NCBI GenBank assembly: GCA_947487765.1
Contig: CANKXO010000002.1
Span: forward strand, 372,001-436,000
Direction of reading: 5' to 3'
DNA: 64,000 bases
From: an uncultured Pseudomonadales bacterium
GTDB taxonomy: Bacteria > Pseudomonadota > Gammaproteobacteria > Pseudomonadales > Cellvibrionaceae
In this document: in pieces, positions 24,306-31,916 of the stretch
How the letters are laid out: every line of letters starts with the position of its first letter
Position numbering within the stretch: position 1 is the first letter of the stretch
Notes under the pieces: model-generated
Told to the model about the DNA's origin: nothing
What the model saw: the letters and a program-made list of their open reading frames with translations, nothing else
Databases searched by the model: none
Translations under genes and position numbers: made by a program

Positions 24306-25896
24306 AATGAAATTCCTGTGGTGTGGTGAAGTGTATGTATTCATCCCAAAGATTACCGGAGGCTTCCGGAAGGCTGTCTAGCCTTTCTTTTTCGGTATAG
24401 ACGTAGCTTTCATAATCCATTTTGACTTGATGCCATTCGGTATCTGTTTGGAATAATCGTTTAGGTATTGCGGCTAATCGCCGCCACAGTTTGCGGCGAT
24501 CAATAAGGGCATAGAGTTTTGAAAAATAGAGAGAGTCTTTAGCTTCCGGTGTTTTACCGGTTATCCATGCCATACCCGGCTCTTTTTCAGGTAACCAATC
24601 ATTACCGGAATCTTCCTCATTGATACACCAATTTAAAAACCGGAAGGCATTACCACGGCCTTTACAGATCACTTGGTATTTATTGCAGCGTATCGGTAAC
24701 TCGTTAAGTTCTTCCCGAACCTTGGCAAGTTTTTTACCGAGTCGTTGACGAATAGATTTTTTATTTTTAGGGATTTTGGCTAAGGCAGTATTTAAGCGTT
24801 TGCGCTCTCGGAATTGCTCACCGTATTTTTGCGTTAGGTTATCGTATACGTCTACGATCAATTGGCTAACAATATGCAATTGTGCTTTAGCATAGACTAA
24901 CCAACCGGGTGCACGAGCCACGGCACTAATGCCATACCGGTTGCCTTTAACCTCCCCCTGTGAATCATTATCTTGTGCTTTGGAAAGATAACCTGCCGCT
25001 TTTGCCATATAAGCACCGGCACAGGTTGAGTCTTTGATTTTTTCTAAATGAAAATAGCCATTACCCCATAGGCGCTCTATCCGGTCTGCCCATTCATGAA
25101 AATATTTATACTCGACTCGCCAACCCAATAGCATATGGATATGGGGATTATCTTCTCCCTCTTCATTTTTTGGGACTTCAACCACCCAACAGTAAGGTAA
25201 GCCTTCCGAATGGCCTGCAATACGTTCTCCGGTTTTAGTCGACCATCCCCGTTGATACATCTTTTGCATGGAGTTCATGGTACGGCTGACTTCTTTTTGT
25301 ATGGTGGTTTCACCATTAGAAATTTGTTCTCTCACTTCCGCTGTAAAAGTGCCCGTGACAAAGGTTTTGTAACCACCTTTTTTCGCGGACATAAAAGCGC
25401 AGCTTTCTGCAATTTTTGAAGCACCACGATGGGAGAGCATTTCGGAAATCCGTTGACCGGCTTGCTCCGGGGGTTGCAGATTTTGTCCATCAACTTCTGT
25501 GCGTAATCGCCACTCGTCGGCCCATTCCTTAAATTCGACCACAGCACGACAACCGGGAGAGTTTAGAGGGGTATGGTATTTTCTGTGTTCAAATTCAGTA
25601 AATGGTCTAGGGCCTTCAACCTCACCCGTATTTAGCATGTGTTGGTGATTGTGTTGCAGGCGTTTCTCATCGGTTAGAAAAATGGCTTTTTTATGCTGTA
25701 TTTCTAGGATTTCTTCGGGTGTCCGACTTTTGGACGCCTTGACTAGACTAAGCCTTTTCGCTTCGCTACAAGGCTGGCCGCCCAAAGATTTCACTTGCGC
25801 CAACGTCATGCCATCGGCATACACAAAAAACGGGTCGATTGACCCGTTAACTGTTTGGTTATTTTTTGGTAATAAATGTTCTGGAATGGTAATCAT
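24298..25896 (-). CDS. HUH-type rolling-circle replication initiator
   Basis: A 532-residue protein. The HUH histidine motif is 'NPHIHMLLG' (HxH at residues 252-254). The candidate catalytic tyrosine motif is 'AYMAKAAGYLSKA' (Y296 and Y303), giving the two-tyrosine arrangement of superfamily I Rep proteins such as PM2 P12 and phiX174 A. An upstream 'TFVTGTFTAEV' probably supplies the first motif strand. The ~245-residue N-terminal part and the basic C-terminal part (RQRLGKKLAKVREEL) have no recognised domain. It nicks the viral origin to start rolling-circle replication (family knowledge). The start overlaps the preceding small gene by ATGA. Confidence 0.78.
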   Translation of the reverse strand: MITIPEHLLPKNNQTVNGSIDPFFVYADGMTLAQVKSLGGQPCSEAKRLSLVKASKSRTPEEILEIQHKKAIFLTDEKRLQHNHQHMLNTGEVEGPRPFTEFEHRKYHTPLNSPGCRAVVEFKEWADEWRLRTEVDGQNLQPPEQAGQRISEMLSHRGASKIAESCAFMSAKKGGYKTFVTGTFTAEVREQISNGETTIQKEVSRTMNSMQKMYQRGWSTKTGERIAGHSEGLPYCWVVEVPKNEEGEDNPHIHMLLGWRVEYKYFHEWADRIERLWGNGYFHLEKIKDSTCAGAYMAKAAGYLSKAQDNDSQGEVKGNRYGISAVARAPGWLVYAKAQLHIVSQLIVDVYDNLTQKYGEQFRERKRLNTALAKIPKNKKSIRQRLGKKLAKVREELNELPIRCNKYQVICKGRGNAFRFLNWCINEEDSGNDWLPEKEPGMAWITGKTPEAKDSLYFSKLYALIDRRKLWRRLAAIPKRLFQTDTEWHQVKMDYESYVYTEKERLDSLPEASGNLWDEYIHFTTPQEFHYA

Positions 25897-26048
25897 AGAG
25901 TGGGCTTTTCTTCGTAAACGTCAACAATAAAACCGTCGTTACAGTTGGTTACTAAACAGGCTTTACCTTCTTCATTTTGTCTATTCACAAAGTCACTGAC
26001 TTCCGGATAGGTCGTAAAGGTTTCGCTATCAATATGTTCAATCTGCAT
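25893..26048 (-). CDS. Small acidic protein, paralogue of the next gene
   Basis: The frame encodes 51 residues (MQIEHIDSETFTTYPEVSDF ... NCNDGFIVDVYEEKPTL) and ends with an ATGA overlap on rep. Its C-terminal 'DGFIVDVYEE' closely matches 'NGFIVNVFLE' in the neighbouring 48-residue gene, so the two are likely paralogues and real. Function unknown. Confidence 0.6.
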   Translation of the reverse strand: MQIEHIDSETFTTYPEVSDFVNRQNEEGKACLVTNCNDGFIVDVYEEKPTL

Positions 26049-26195
26049 TTACTCCACCTCTAAAAAAACATTAACGATAAAGCCATTACGGGCGGGAACA
26101 ATTTGACATAAATAGCCATACCCTATTTGTTCTTCAATGTAGGGGGTTGAGTTACGGCGGCGTTTAAAAAAGCGAGTATCAATACATTCAATCAT
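26049..26195 (-). CDS. Small protein, paralogue of the 51-residue gene
   Basis: The frame encodes 48 residues (MIECIDTRFFKRRRNSTPYI ... VPARNGFIVNVFLEVE). The start overlaps the preceding gene by ATGA and the stop directly abuts the next ATG. The shared (N/D)GFIV(N/D)V strand suggests a small beta hairpin protein duplicated within the early operon. Confidence 0.6.
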   Translation of the reverse strand: MIECIDTRFFKRRRNSTPYIEEQIGYGYLCQIVPARNGFIVNVFLEVE

Positions 26196-26620
26196 GCGGC
26201 TTGCTCCTGTTGGTTTTGTTGTTGATGTAGTACAGAACGGCGAGCATCTAGCCAGCCTTTATAGAAATCTTCAGTAAAATCGTAATCAGCCATCAGCGTA
26301 ATAACGGCGGTTAATAACTTGTCACAAGCCGTTGATAAAATGGTTCGCTGTTGTTCGGTAAAGCATTCGATGGGGGTTAAGGGGGTAACACCTTGAAAAC
26401 TGTTTTTATCCTCACGATAAGCGATAGATAAAAGCAGTACTTTGGCCCACTGGGGCAATATGCCCCAAGCAAAGGCAAAACAATCAAAACTACCGTCTAG
26501 GTGTTTGTCTTTGATCGTGCTACAAAGACCATCTATTAGTTGCTTTAAATGGGCTTCATCACGAATAGCCAAGTGCATATTGGCAACTAGGGTTTTAATC
26601 ATTAAGGGTGATAACATCAT
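26192..26620 (-). CDS. Early-operon protein of unknown function
   Basis: 142 residues from the ATG at 26620, chosen because it forms an ATGA overlap with the stop of the excisionase-like gene. An upstream in-frame start at 26665 would bury 15 residues in that gene. The product is largely helical, with 'GILPQWAKVLLLSIAYRED' and a Gln-rich tail (HQQQNQQEQ). No motif or family is recognised. Confidence 0.55.
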   Translation of the reverse strand: MMLSPLMIKTLVANMHLAIRDEAHLKQLIDGLCSTIKDKHLDGSFDCFAFAWGILPQWAKVLLLSIAYREDKNSFQGVTPLTPIECFTEQQRTILSTACDKLLTAVITLMADYDFTEDFYKGWLDARRSVLHQQQNQQEQAA

Positions 26621-26853
26621 ACTAACTGCCCCAAGTGCTCTAGTTTTTGTTGGCCATCTAGCCAATTATCGAGGTCGTCTTTCAGGTAGCGTATGGCGCG
26701 GCCTATTTTGATAAAATCTGGTGCATTAGTATGGTTTTCGCGTTTGCCATCCATTCTGGATTTGGCAAGAAAGGAGCGGCTAAGGCCGATATAAAGTGCG
26801 GCTTCTGCTTCAGTAAAAGCGCGAGGGGTGAGTTCTGATAGCGGTGTTGTCAT
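26617..26853 (-). CDS. AlpA/excisionase-like HTH protein
   Basis: A 78-residue winged-HTH protein of the AlpA/Xis type: 'FTEAEAALYIGLSRSFLAKSRM' is the helix-turn-helix and 'PDFIKIGRAIRYLKDDLDNWLDGQ' the wing and third helix. Such proteins activate or direct integrase-mediated excision in prophages and satellites. It is the first gene of the leftward viral operon. Upstream it has AGGA as ribosome site, a CCTGTC/GACAGG inverted repeat and the repeat cluster at 26920-27003, to which it may bind. Confidence 0.75.
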   Translation of the reverse strand: MTTPLSELTPRAFTEAEAALYIGLSRSFLAKSRMDGKRENHTNAPDFIKIGRAIRYLKDDLDNWLDGQQKLEHLGQLV

Positions 26854-26919
26854 GGTTATTTATCCTGTCGTTTATTGCTGACAGGACAAATTTGACCATA
26901 AGTATTTTTTGGTTTTTTC

Positions 26920-27003
26920 TTAGCGCTAAAACTTTTTTAAGATTAATGTTAGCGATAAAGTTACCGCTAAATTTTTCGTTTTTTACGCTAAGGTTAGCAC
27001 TAA
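26920..27003. repeat. Five TTAGCGNTAA-type repeats upstream of the viral operon
   Basis: Copies are TTAGCGCTAA (26920-26929, a perfect palindrome), TTAGCGATAA (26949-26958), TTACCGCTAA (26961-26970), TTACGCTAA (26983-26991, one base short) and TTAGCACTAA (26994-27003). They fill the gap between the 315-residue gene and the excisionase-like gene. They are probably operator half-sites for a phage repressor or activator, or binding iterons for an initiator. Confidence 0.7.
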
Positions 27004-27005
27004 GA

Positions 27006-27953
27006 TTATCCGGTTAATCCGATTTTACGCAGTTTAGAAACCAGTGTTTGAAAGGAGCTTTTTTTAAGTGTTTGCTGTATACCACTTGAACTGGTCCATT
27101 GAATAGAAAGATGGTCTATTTGAGTAATTAAGTGGTCACTATCATAACGCCGCTTTTTGAGTTGAACATCTTTGCGTAGCTCATTCCACAAGATACCAGA
27201 CTTGGCATTAGCACACTGCTCTATAAGCCGTTGTATTACGCTATGTAACTCATTGGTTCGCTTTCGGCTAGATAGTGACAAAGTATTGATGGTGGTGGAT
27301 GGCTCTTGCTGCTTATTCACTGATTCTAGCCGTGACAATGCAGCAGAGGGAAAGCGAAAATCCTTTTGATTATATTCGCTATAAAATTCAGCCCCATAAA
27401 CATAATGTGCCGAAGGAGAGCGAATTAAATACTCGTCGGCATAACGATTAAAAAAATCATTTTCATCATAGCGCTTTGGTACAAATTCAATCAGTGAAGA
27501 TTCTGCCGAATCATAACTAGAGTGTTCAAAGGGCAATATCATGGCTTGCCAATGCTTACCTTGTAATTGCTCTATTGATCTAGGTTCCCAATAATCCACA
27601 ATGCCATTAGGTAACGCGCCCTTGTACGGGTAAGTGTGAGACCAATCAACAATACTATCTGTACAAAGAGGTTGAACAGGCTGTTTGCCTACGATGGTTT
27701 TATAATCCCGCACCATTCTATGAATGATGGCAGTATCAACAGCAAAGGGGCCGCTATAGCGAAAGCAACCATGCCCGATTATTTTATTGTTTTTATCTAT
27801 TGAGTAGGCCATAAAAGGCCGGTTATCTGTAAAAATAACAGGAGTGATTACACCTGTTTGAATATTAAATAAAATTTCGTTTTTAACAAATCCCGTTTTA
27901 TGGGTAAGTTCGTCAAAGTTAATCCAGGGGCCGGTTAAGCTATGTCTGGTCAA
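27006..27953 (-). CDS. Prophage protein of unknown function, candidate regulator
   Basis: A 315-residue protein between the integrase and the repeat cluster. The N terminus ('GPWINFDELTHKTGFVKNEIL') could form a DNA-binding helical unit. The middle has no motif. The C-terminal ~75 residues have a form seen in other integrative-element regulators: helices, then 'SIQWTSSSGIQQTLKKSSFQTLVSKLRKIG'. No family name can be given. Its position, next to int and upstream of the operator-like repeats on the same strand, suggests control of the lysogenic/lytic switch (inference). Confidence 0.55.
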   Translation of the reverse strand: MTRHSLTGPWINFDELTHKTGFVKNEILFNIQTGVITPVIFTDNRPFMAYSIDKNNKIIGHGCFRYSGPFAVDTAIIHRMVRDYKTIVGKQPVQPLCTDSIVDWSHTYPYKGALPNGIVDYWEPRSIEQLQGKHWQAMILPFEHSSYDSAESSLIEFVPKRYDENDFFNRYADEYLIRSPSAHYVYGAEFYSEYNQKDFRFPSAALSRLESVNKQQEPSTTINTLSLSSRKRTNELHSVIQRLIEQCANAKSGILWNELRKDVQLKKRRYDSDHLITQIDHLSIQWTSSSGIQQTLKKSSFQTLVSKLRKIGLTG

Positions 27954-28012
27954 TCGTCTTCTCCTTATAGTACTTACTACTATTTCCAGCGATTCAAGAG
28001 AGACTTATAGCA

Positions 28013-29260
28013 CTATCCAAGTAACGCGATTGCGTCTGTTTTATGATCGGGGGCAAGGTGAGCATAACGCAGTGTAGTATCCATACTGGCATGACCGCAT
28101 AGCTCACGAACTGTATTGAGTGGCACACCCTTCATCACCAATTGTGACGCAAAGTCATGGCGCATGTCGTGCCACCGAAAGCCGGTAATATTGGATTGTT
28201 TTAGAATGGTCGCCCATGATTTGCGTACATTATCCAGTCGCCCTCCGTCATCCGCAGGAAAAACACGGTCGCTGTCGTCCTCCTCTTGTTGGCTATGCCA
28301 TGCTTTGAGTGCGGCCAAAACAGTGGGACTCAATGGGATATGTCGCGTATTGCTGGACTTGGCAGTATCACCGGAAATGGTGATATAACCCTCCTCTAAA
28401 TTCACATTTGACCAGCAAAGGTCGAATGCTTCACCTCGCCTAACACCTGTATATATAGACAGTAGTATAAGTGGCGTCATTCTATCGCCATAGGCCTGAT
28501 TCATCAAGCTTGGAAACAGCTTATACCCCCTTTTTTCTCGGTGAGTATTCCCCCGCTCCCGCGCCTGCTTTAGCTCGTTATCCCGCTCTTCCAGCACATC
28601 AAATAGGCATTGTCGCTCGTCATCCGTGAGATAGCGGACTTTAGGGGATTTATCGGTTTTCAGGTTTTTGAGTTTCTTTAAGGGGTGATCTGGAATGACT
28701 TCCCATTCCACAGCGCGGGATAAGGCACCGCGTAACAGGTTGGTTTGCCTATTAATGGTAGTTGGCCTACGCCCCATAGCGACCCGCTGCATTCGCCACT
28801 TTTCAACGACAGAGTGCGATATTTCAACAAGAGGTAATTTAAGCAAGTCTTTAAAGCTGGCATTGATACAATCAATGGTTTCCTGCCCTCTCTTATGGTG
28901 AGAAAGCACCCAGTCTTTGTAGTCGCCATCAATAAACTTGGACAAGGTATGTTCTTGGAGGGCTGCGGTTGCCTTTTTATTGCTGACTTTCTGCTCTTGA
29001 ACATCTATACCTTTAGTGGCTTGATTAGCGTAGTTGAGGGCATCATCACGGGCTTGCTGAATGGTTAGCTCAGGACTTAACACCCCTATTTTGATTCGCT
29101 GCCTTTTACCGGCAGTATTGCGGTATGAATAATAGAATGTCTTCCTGCCTGTTGGCTGCACCCGTAATAGAAAGCCTTTTATTAAGGTATCCAGTACCTC
29201 AAAAGGCTTGTCTTTAGGCTGTAGTGATTTGATCGTAGATGCGGATAATTTAGCTTGCAA
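28013..29260 (-). CDS. int: Tyrosine site-specific integrase
   Basis: A 415-residue tyrosine recombinase with an N-terminal DUF4102-like arm-binding region ('KPFEVLDTLIKGFLLRVQPTGRKTFYYSYR'), a SAM-like core-binding domain and a catalytic domain. The catalytic set is R in 'TGVRRGEAFDL', HxxR in 'RWHDMRHDFA', H in 'LCGHASMDTT' and the nucleophile tyrosine in 'LRYAHLAP'. It lies about 200 bp from the right att core. It presumably integrates the virus in tRNA-Met and excises it with the AlpA-like protein. All key residues are present. Confidence 0.93.
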   Translation of the reverse strand: MQAKLSASTIKSLQPKDKPFEVLDTLIKGFLLRVQPTGRKTFYYSYRNTAGKRQRIKIGVLSPELTIQQARDDALNYANQATKGIDVQEQKVSNKKATAALQEHTLSKFIDGDYKDWVLSHHKRGQETIDCINASFKDLLKLPLVEISHSVVEKWRMQRVAMGRRPTTINRQTNLLRGALSRAVEWEVIPDHPLKKLKNLKTDKSPKVRYLTDDERQCLFDVLEERDNELKQARERGNTHREKRGYKLFPSLMNQAYGDRMTPLILLSIYTGVRRGEAFDLCWSNVNLEEGYITISGDTAKSSNTRHIPLSPTVLAALKAWHSQQEEDDSDRVFPADDGGRLDNVRKSWATILKQSNITGFRWHDMRHDFASQLVMKGVPLNTVRELCGHASMDTTLRYAHLAPDHKTDAIALLG

Positions 29261-29297
29261 TGTAGGCTCCCTTTTCGGGGATTATAAGAGCAAGATA

Positions 29298-29323
29298 AAT
29301 TTAAGTCCATATTAAGTCCATTT
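29298..29323 (+). repeat. Right pair of TTAAGTCCA repeats (candidate integrase arm sites)
   Basis: TTAAGTCCA occurs at 29301-29309 and 29312-29320, and the 26-base block matches 14018-14043 exactly. It lies between the integrase start and the right att core. Confidence 0.65.
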
Positions 29324-29461
29324 GAAAAATATAAGCAGGAAGAGAAATGAATAGTAATGAATAACAATAAATTTTTAACTTATTGTTTTTATTATAATTT
29401 TTAATTCACTTTGGTAGATTTTCATTGATTGGGATTGATAGCGATTCATGCCTTTTTCGTT

Positions 29462-29506
29462 TTCATAATGCTGGGGTTGGTGGTTCAAGTCCACCCGTAG
29501 CTACCA
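29462..29506 (+). repeat. attR core of the prophage
   Basis: A 45-base copy of the tRNA-Met 3' end (TTCATAATGCTGGGG ... GCTACCA), identical to 13909-13953 except for one C-to-T change. It lacks the 5' part of a tRNA, so it is an att duplicate, not a gene. Confidence 0.9.
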
Positions 29507-29698
29507 AACAAATCAAGCACTTACCTATTTATTGCTCATATCACTCGGCAACGACCTTTTAAGACGCACCAATCAGCTCTTGTAACTTTGATCCACTGTA
29601 ATGTAAGTCACATCACAATTTACGATAACCTAATAATACCTGACTAACCTCATAAGCCCCCTCTTCAGAAAGCTATACGAAGGCGGAGGAATTGGAGT

Positions 29699-29875
29699 TT
29701 ATTGTGCCGACTTTTGGGAAGAGAGACGACCTTTCATCTTCAATGCCGCAGAAGCTATTTTTACATGCGCTCCATGATGACTAGGATCAAGCTCATTTGG
29801 CATCGGTAAACTTTGCTTCTCTTTATCACTATAATGCAAAGGATTTTTTTCTTGATTATTTATCTTCGTTGTCAT
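29699..29875 (-). CDS. Small hypothetical protein
   Basis: About 58 residues from Met at 29875 (MTTKINNQEKNPLHYSDKEK ... KGRLSSQKSAQ); earlier Mets at 29899 and 29878 are possible. It is polar and basic with no motif, and overlaps the end of the 68-residue gene by 20 bases. It may be cotranscribed with the two genes upstream. Real coding status is uncertain. Confidence 0.35.
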   Translation of the reverse strand: MTTKINNQEKNPLHYSDKEKQSLPMPNELDPSHHGAHVKIASAALKMKGRLSSQKSAQ

Positions 29876-30062
29876 CATTATCCCACTTATCACGATCATT
29901 TATAAATTTATCCATATTCCCCGAAGCTAAATCTTGAGGCTCTTCCAAATCATCAACTTTATTATTACGCATATGCTGTTTAGCCACCTTCAAGGATTCC
30001 TCCATTGTGCGTGGCTTTTTCTTACGTTTATGATCACTGATATGTTCGATTTTTTTACACAT
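29856..30062 (-). CDS. Small charged hypothetical protein
   Basis: A 68-residue, highly charged protein. The N-terminal half is basic (HISDHKRKKKPRTMEESLKV) and the C-terminal half acidic (INDRDKWDNDDNEDK). It starts nine bases after the GNAT-like gene on the same strand. No family is recognised. The basic/acidic split could be a small DNA-mimic or antitoxin-like form, but nothing proves this. Confidence 0.4.
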   Translation of the reverse strand: MCKKIEHISDHKRKKKPRTMEESLKVAKQHMRNNKVDDLEEPQDLASGNMDKFINDRDKWDNDDNEDK

Positions 30063-30071
30063 AGTCGTATA

Positions 30072-30590
30072 TTACAATTTAAACTCTAAGTAATCACCCT
30101 TGGCAACATAATTCAGACCGAAGCTTTCATAGTATTTGCGTACTTGAGCATTAACAGGGTTCATAATTCGTAAGCTCTTTGCACCAATGCTATCAGCATA
30201 GATAACCATAGCTGCGAATGTTGCTTGAAACACCTTCACATCAGATGCTCTCTCTGGGTTACCTTCAACAAAGTCAAGACGTAATGACAAACCGTTATAA
30301 GTTGGGCGACCAAGAGATAAACTGACAAGCTTACCTTTATGCCACAAAGCCATTTCAAAACGTTTGGGATAACTGAACTTAAAGTCTGGATAACCAACAA
30401 CCCAATCCCACTTGACACGCCTACGATCAGATAGCCCCCACTTTGAACACTCATTCAAAGCAAATTGATTAATGACAGTTGCTTCCAAATTGTGTAAACC
30501 ATCATCTTTAAAGTCTTTATTGACGATCTGTAAAACCTGCCCTCTAATTTTACTATATCGTTGCTCAGCGTCCTTATGCGTAGCTAGCAT
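30072..30590 (-). CDS. GNAT-like N-acetyltransferase family protein
   Basis: A 172-residue protein with GNAT-like order: beta strands 'RFEMALWHKGKLVSLSLGRPTYNGLSLRLDFVEG', a helix 'VFQATFAAMVIYADSIGAKSLRIMNP', then 'AQVRKYYESFGLNYV', the usual C-terminal GNAT motif with a conserved Tyr. The acetyl-CoA loop is not classical. It is the largest gene of the relic island. The substrate is unknown. Confidence 0.5.
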   Translation of the reverse strand: MLATHKDAEQRYSKIRGQVLQIVNKDFKDDGLHNLEATVINQFALNECSKWGLSDRRRVKWDWVVGYPDFKFSYPKRFEMALWHKGKLVSLSLGRPTYNGLSLRLDFVEGNPERASDVKVFQATFAAMVIYADSIGAKSLRIMNPVNAQVRKYYESFGLNYVAKGDYLEFKL

Positions 30591-31468
30591 AAATAACTTC
30601 TCCGTAGTGCTTATTGTTTAGGTAAATCATACCGACGAATATATGTAAAAACCGTGAAACCCATCACTGCCATTTTAGAATTTAATAAAATAAGTTAAAT
30701 TGGCGCAAATTATTTCATTTTTAAAATTAGTCAAACACTGATGTTCCATATACCTTTAAAATCGTTAACCGAGCTTACGTATCTATTACTGTTTGTTCTA
30801 CACCTAAGTCTTTCCTATTCGTATGGGTAATCAGCCTGTAACCGCTGCTGCACATATCAATGTCGTATGTCATGTATTTGGTTAATGTCGTTTTTATCCT
30901 CTAATTCATGCGCTTTATATACATCACTGACATAGATGCAATTGTGCAACGGTAACGTTCTTGTAAGTCTGCAACGTTAATAACTATTTTAGTTCTCACA
31001 ATTAAAAACAAGCCACAAAAAGGTAATATCAAAATACCAATATATGTAAGTGCTAGAAATATTAAAGGTGTAAGATTTGACACATCAGAATTAATTAAAA
31101 TTTATTTATTAGCCCTAAAACTATTGCCAGCATCATCGATATGATTACCCCATCGATATACAGTAAGTTCATTCGGCTATCAGAAAAGTTACTTTTTTAT
31201 TTTATAATAACTTTCTCATTTTTATTAGATTCAAGAGAGGATAGAAAAATTAACTCTTCTTTTCACTCGTTATACTTTCTATTCTCTGTCTTTTCTATCT
31301 AAAATAATTTTTTAACTAAGTTAATCGTAATGCAGTAATTTCTTGGCGAGGGAGATTGATATATTACCTTTTTAACCCCTCTCGCCTTTATGTGAAACCA
31401 ATTATGAACCAGTTAAACATACCACCATTTGGAAAATTTTCGAGGCTTGGAGGTTTAACCTGTTAATC
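30591..31468. other. AT-rich stretch with no convincing gene
   Basis: About 880 bases. A leftward 60-codon frame at 30901-31083 (MSNLTPLIFLALTYIGILIL...) would encode one membrane helix but has no clear ribosome site. A 20-codon frame at 31404-31466 (MNQLNIPPFGKFSRLGGLTC) ends just before the 53-codon frame and could be its leader. A GC-rich imperfect inverted repeat (GGCGAGGG and CCCTCTCGCC) lies near 31347-31388. Otherwise nothing is recognised. Confidence 0.4.
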
Positions 31469-31630
31469 ATGCAAGAAAGAATGAATATTTTCAAAACACT
31501 ATTAGACTATGACAATTTAGATATTGTAAATGCCGTAAAAGAAGAGTGCTTTAATATGGAAGCATCTATTGCGAAAGAGTTAGAATGGGAAAAAGAACAT
31601 CACAGGACTAAAAATGAAACATTCGAGTAA
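31469..31630 (+). CDS. Possible 53-residue acidic protein
   Basis: The frame encodes MQERMNIFKTLLDYDNLDIV and ends KEHHRTKNETFE: a helical, acidic small protein. GGAGG lies 15 bases upstream, rather far for a ribosome site. No homologue is recognised, so it could be a chance frame inside the relic island. Confidence 0.3.
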   Translation: MQERMNIFKTLLDYDNLDIVNAVKEECFNMEASIAKELEWEKEHHRTKNETFE

Positions 31631-31788
31631 AATATCACAAGCTGTCAATCTACACTTTTATGCCATTTAACCTAATGCGGGGCTTTTGCGGGAATCAGTC
31701 CAATATCGCTGGCCATTACTAAGTAGTTATCAACAGACGTCTATCAAAATAACCAATGAAAGCAATCGCTTAGCTTTGATTGGGCGAT

Positions 31789-31833
31789 TTCATAATGCTG
31801 GGATCGGTGGTTCAAGTCCACCCATAGCTACCA
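31789..31833 (+). repeat. Third tRNA-Met 3'-end copy (outer att site)
   Basis: A 45-base match to 13909-13953 with two changes (GGGG to GGGA and CCCGTAG to CCCATAG). It marks the far end of the relic island and the return to chromosomal genes. Confidence 0.8.
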
Positions 31834-31916
31834 TCCCACCCTCTCATCGAAAAATATTTATACCACCTTTTTGTATTTAAGCCTTCAAAGGCTCATTTTT
31901 TTGATACGATTCGGTT

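Larger units (their letters stand above)
13909..29506. mobile_element. Integrated tailless double-jelly-roll virus (PM2/autolykivirus-like prophage) with cargo
   Basis: This 15.6-kb element is bounded by 45-bp direct repeats of the tRNA-Met 3' end (one mismatch), with an integrase beside the right repeat. Its leftward operon encodes an HUH Rep, a HerA/FtsK-type packaging ATPase and a PM2 P2-like capsid protein. It also encodes at least five small one-helix membrane proteins, a lytic enzyme and a holin-like protein. No tail, portal or large terminase gene is present. Known PM2-like and autolykivirus genomes are about 10 kb. The excess here is cargo: MNT-HEPN, merR/GDCCVxC/merF, and OLD-like plus putAbiC-like genes. 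The viral core is intact, with no frameshift seen, so excision and replication are possible. Confidence 0.88.
29507..31833. mobile_element. Relic of an older island in the same tRNA-Met site
   Basis: A 2.3-kb segment between the prophage attR and a third tRNA-Met 3'-end copy at 31789-31833. It encodes small proteins and a GNAT-like gene but no integrase or recombination gene. The outer repeat has two mismatches to the tRNA, the inner one only one, which fits an earlier integration followed by decay, then arrival of the virus. Confidence 0.55.

Noticed and set aside
29464-29506. Possible second tRNA gene at the right att site
   Set aside because: Only the 3' half of a tRNA is present; the acceptor 5' strand and D arm are missing, so it is an att duplicate.
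31686-31880. 64-codon rightward frame across the third tRNA-Met remnant
   Set aside because: It translates the att repeat itself and random flanks; no ribosome site and no plausible protein features.
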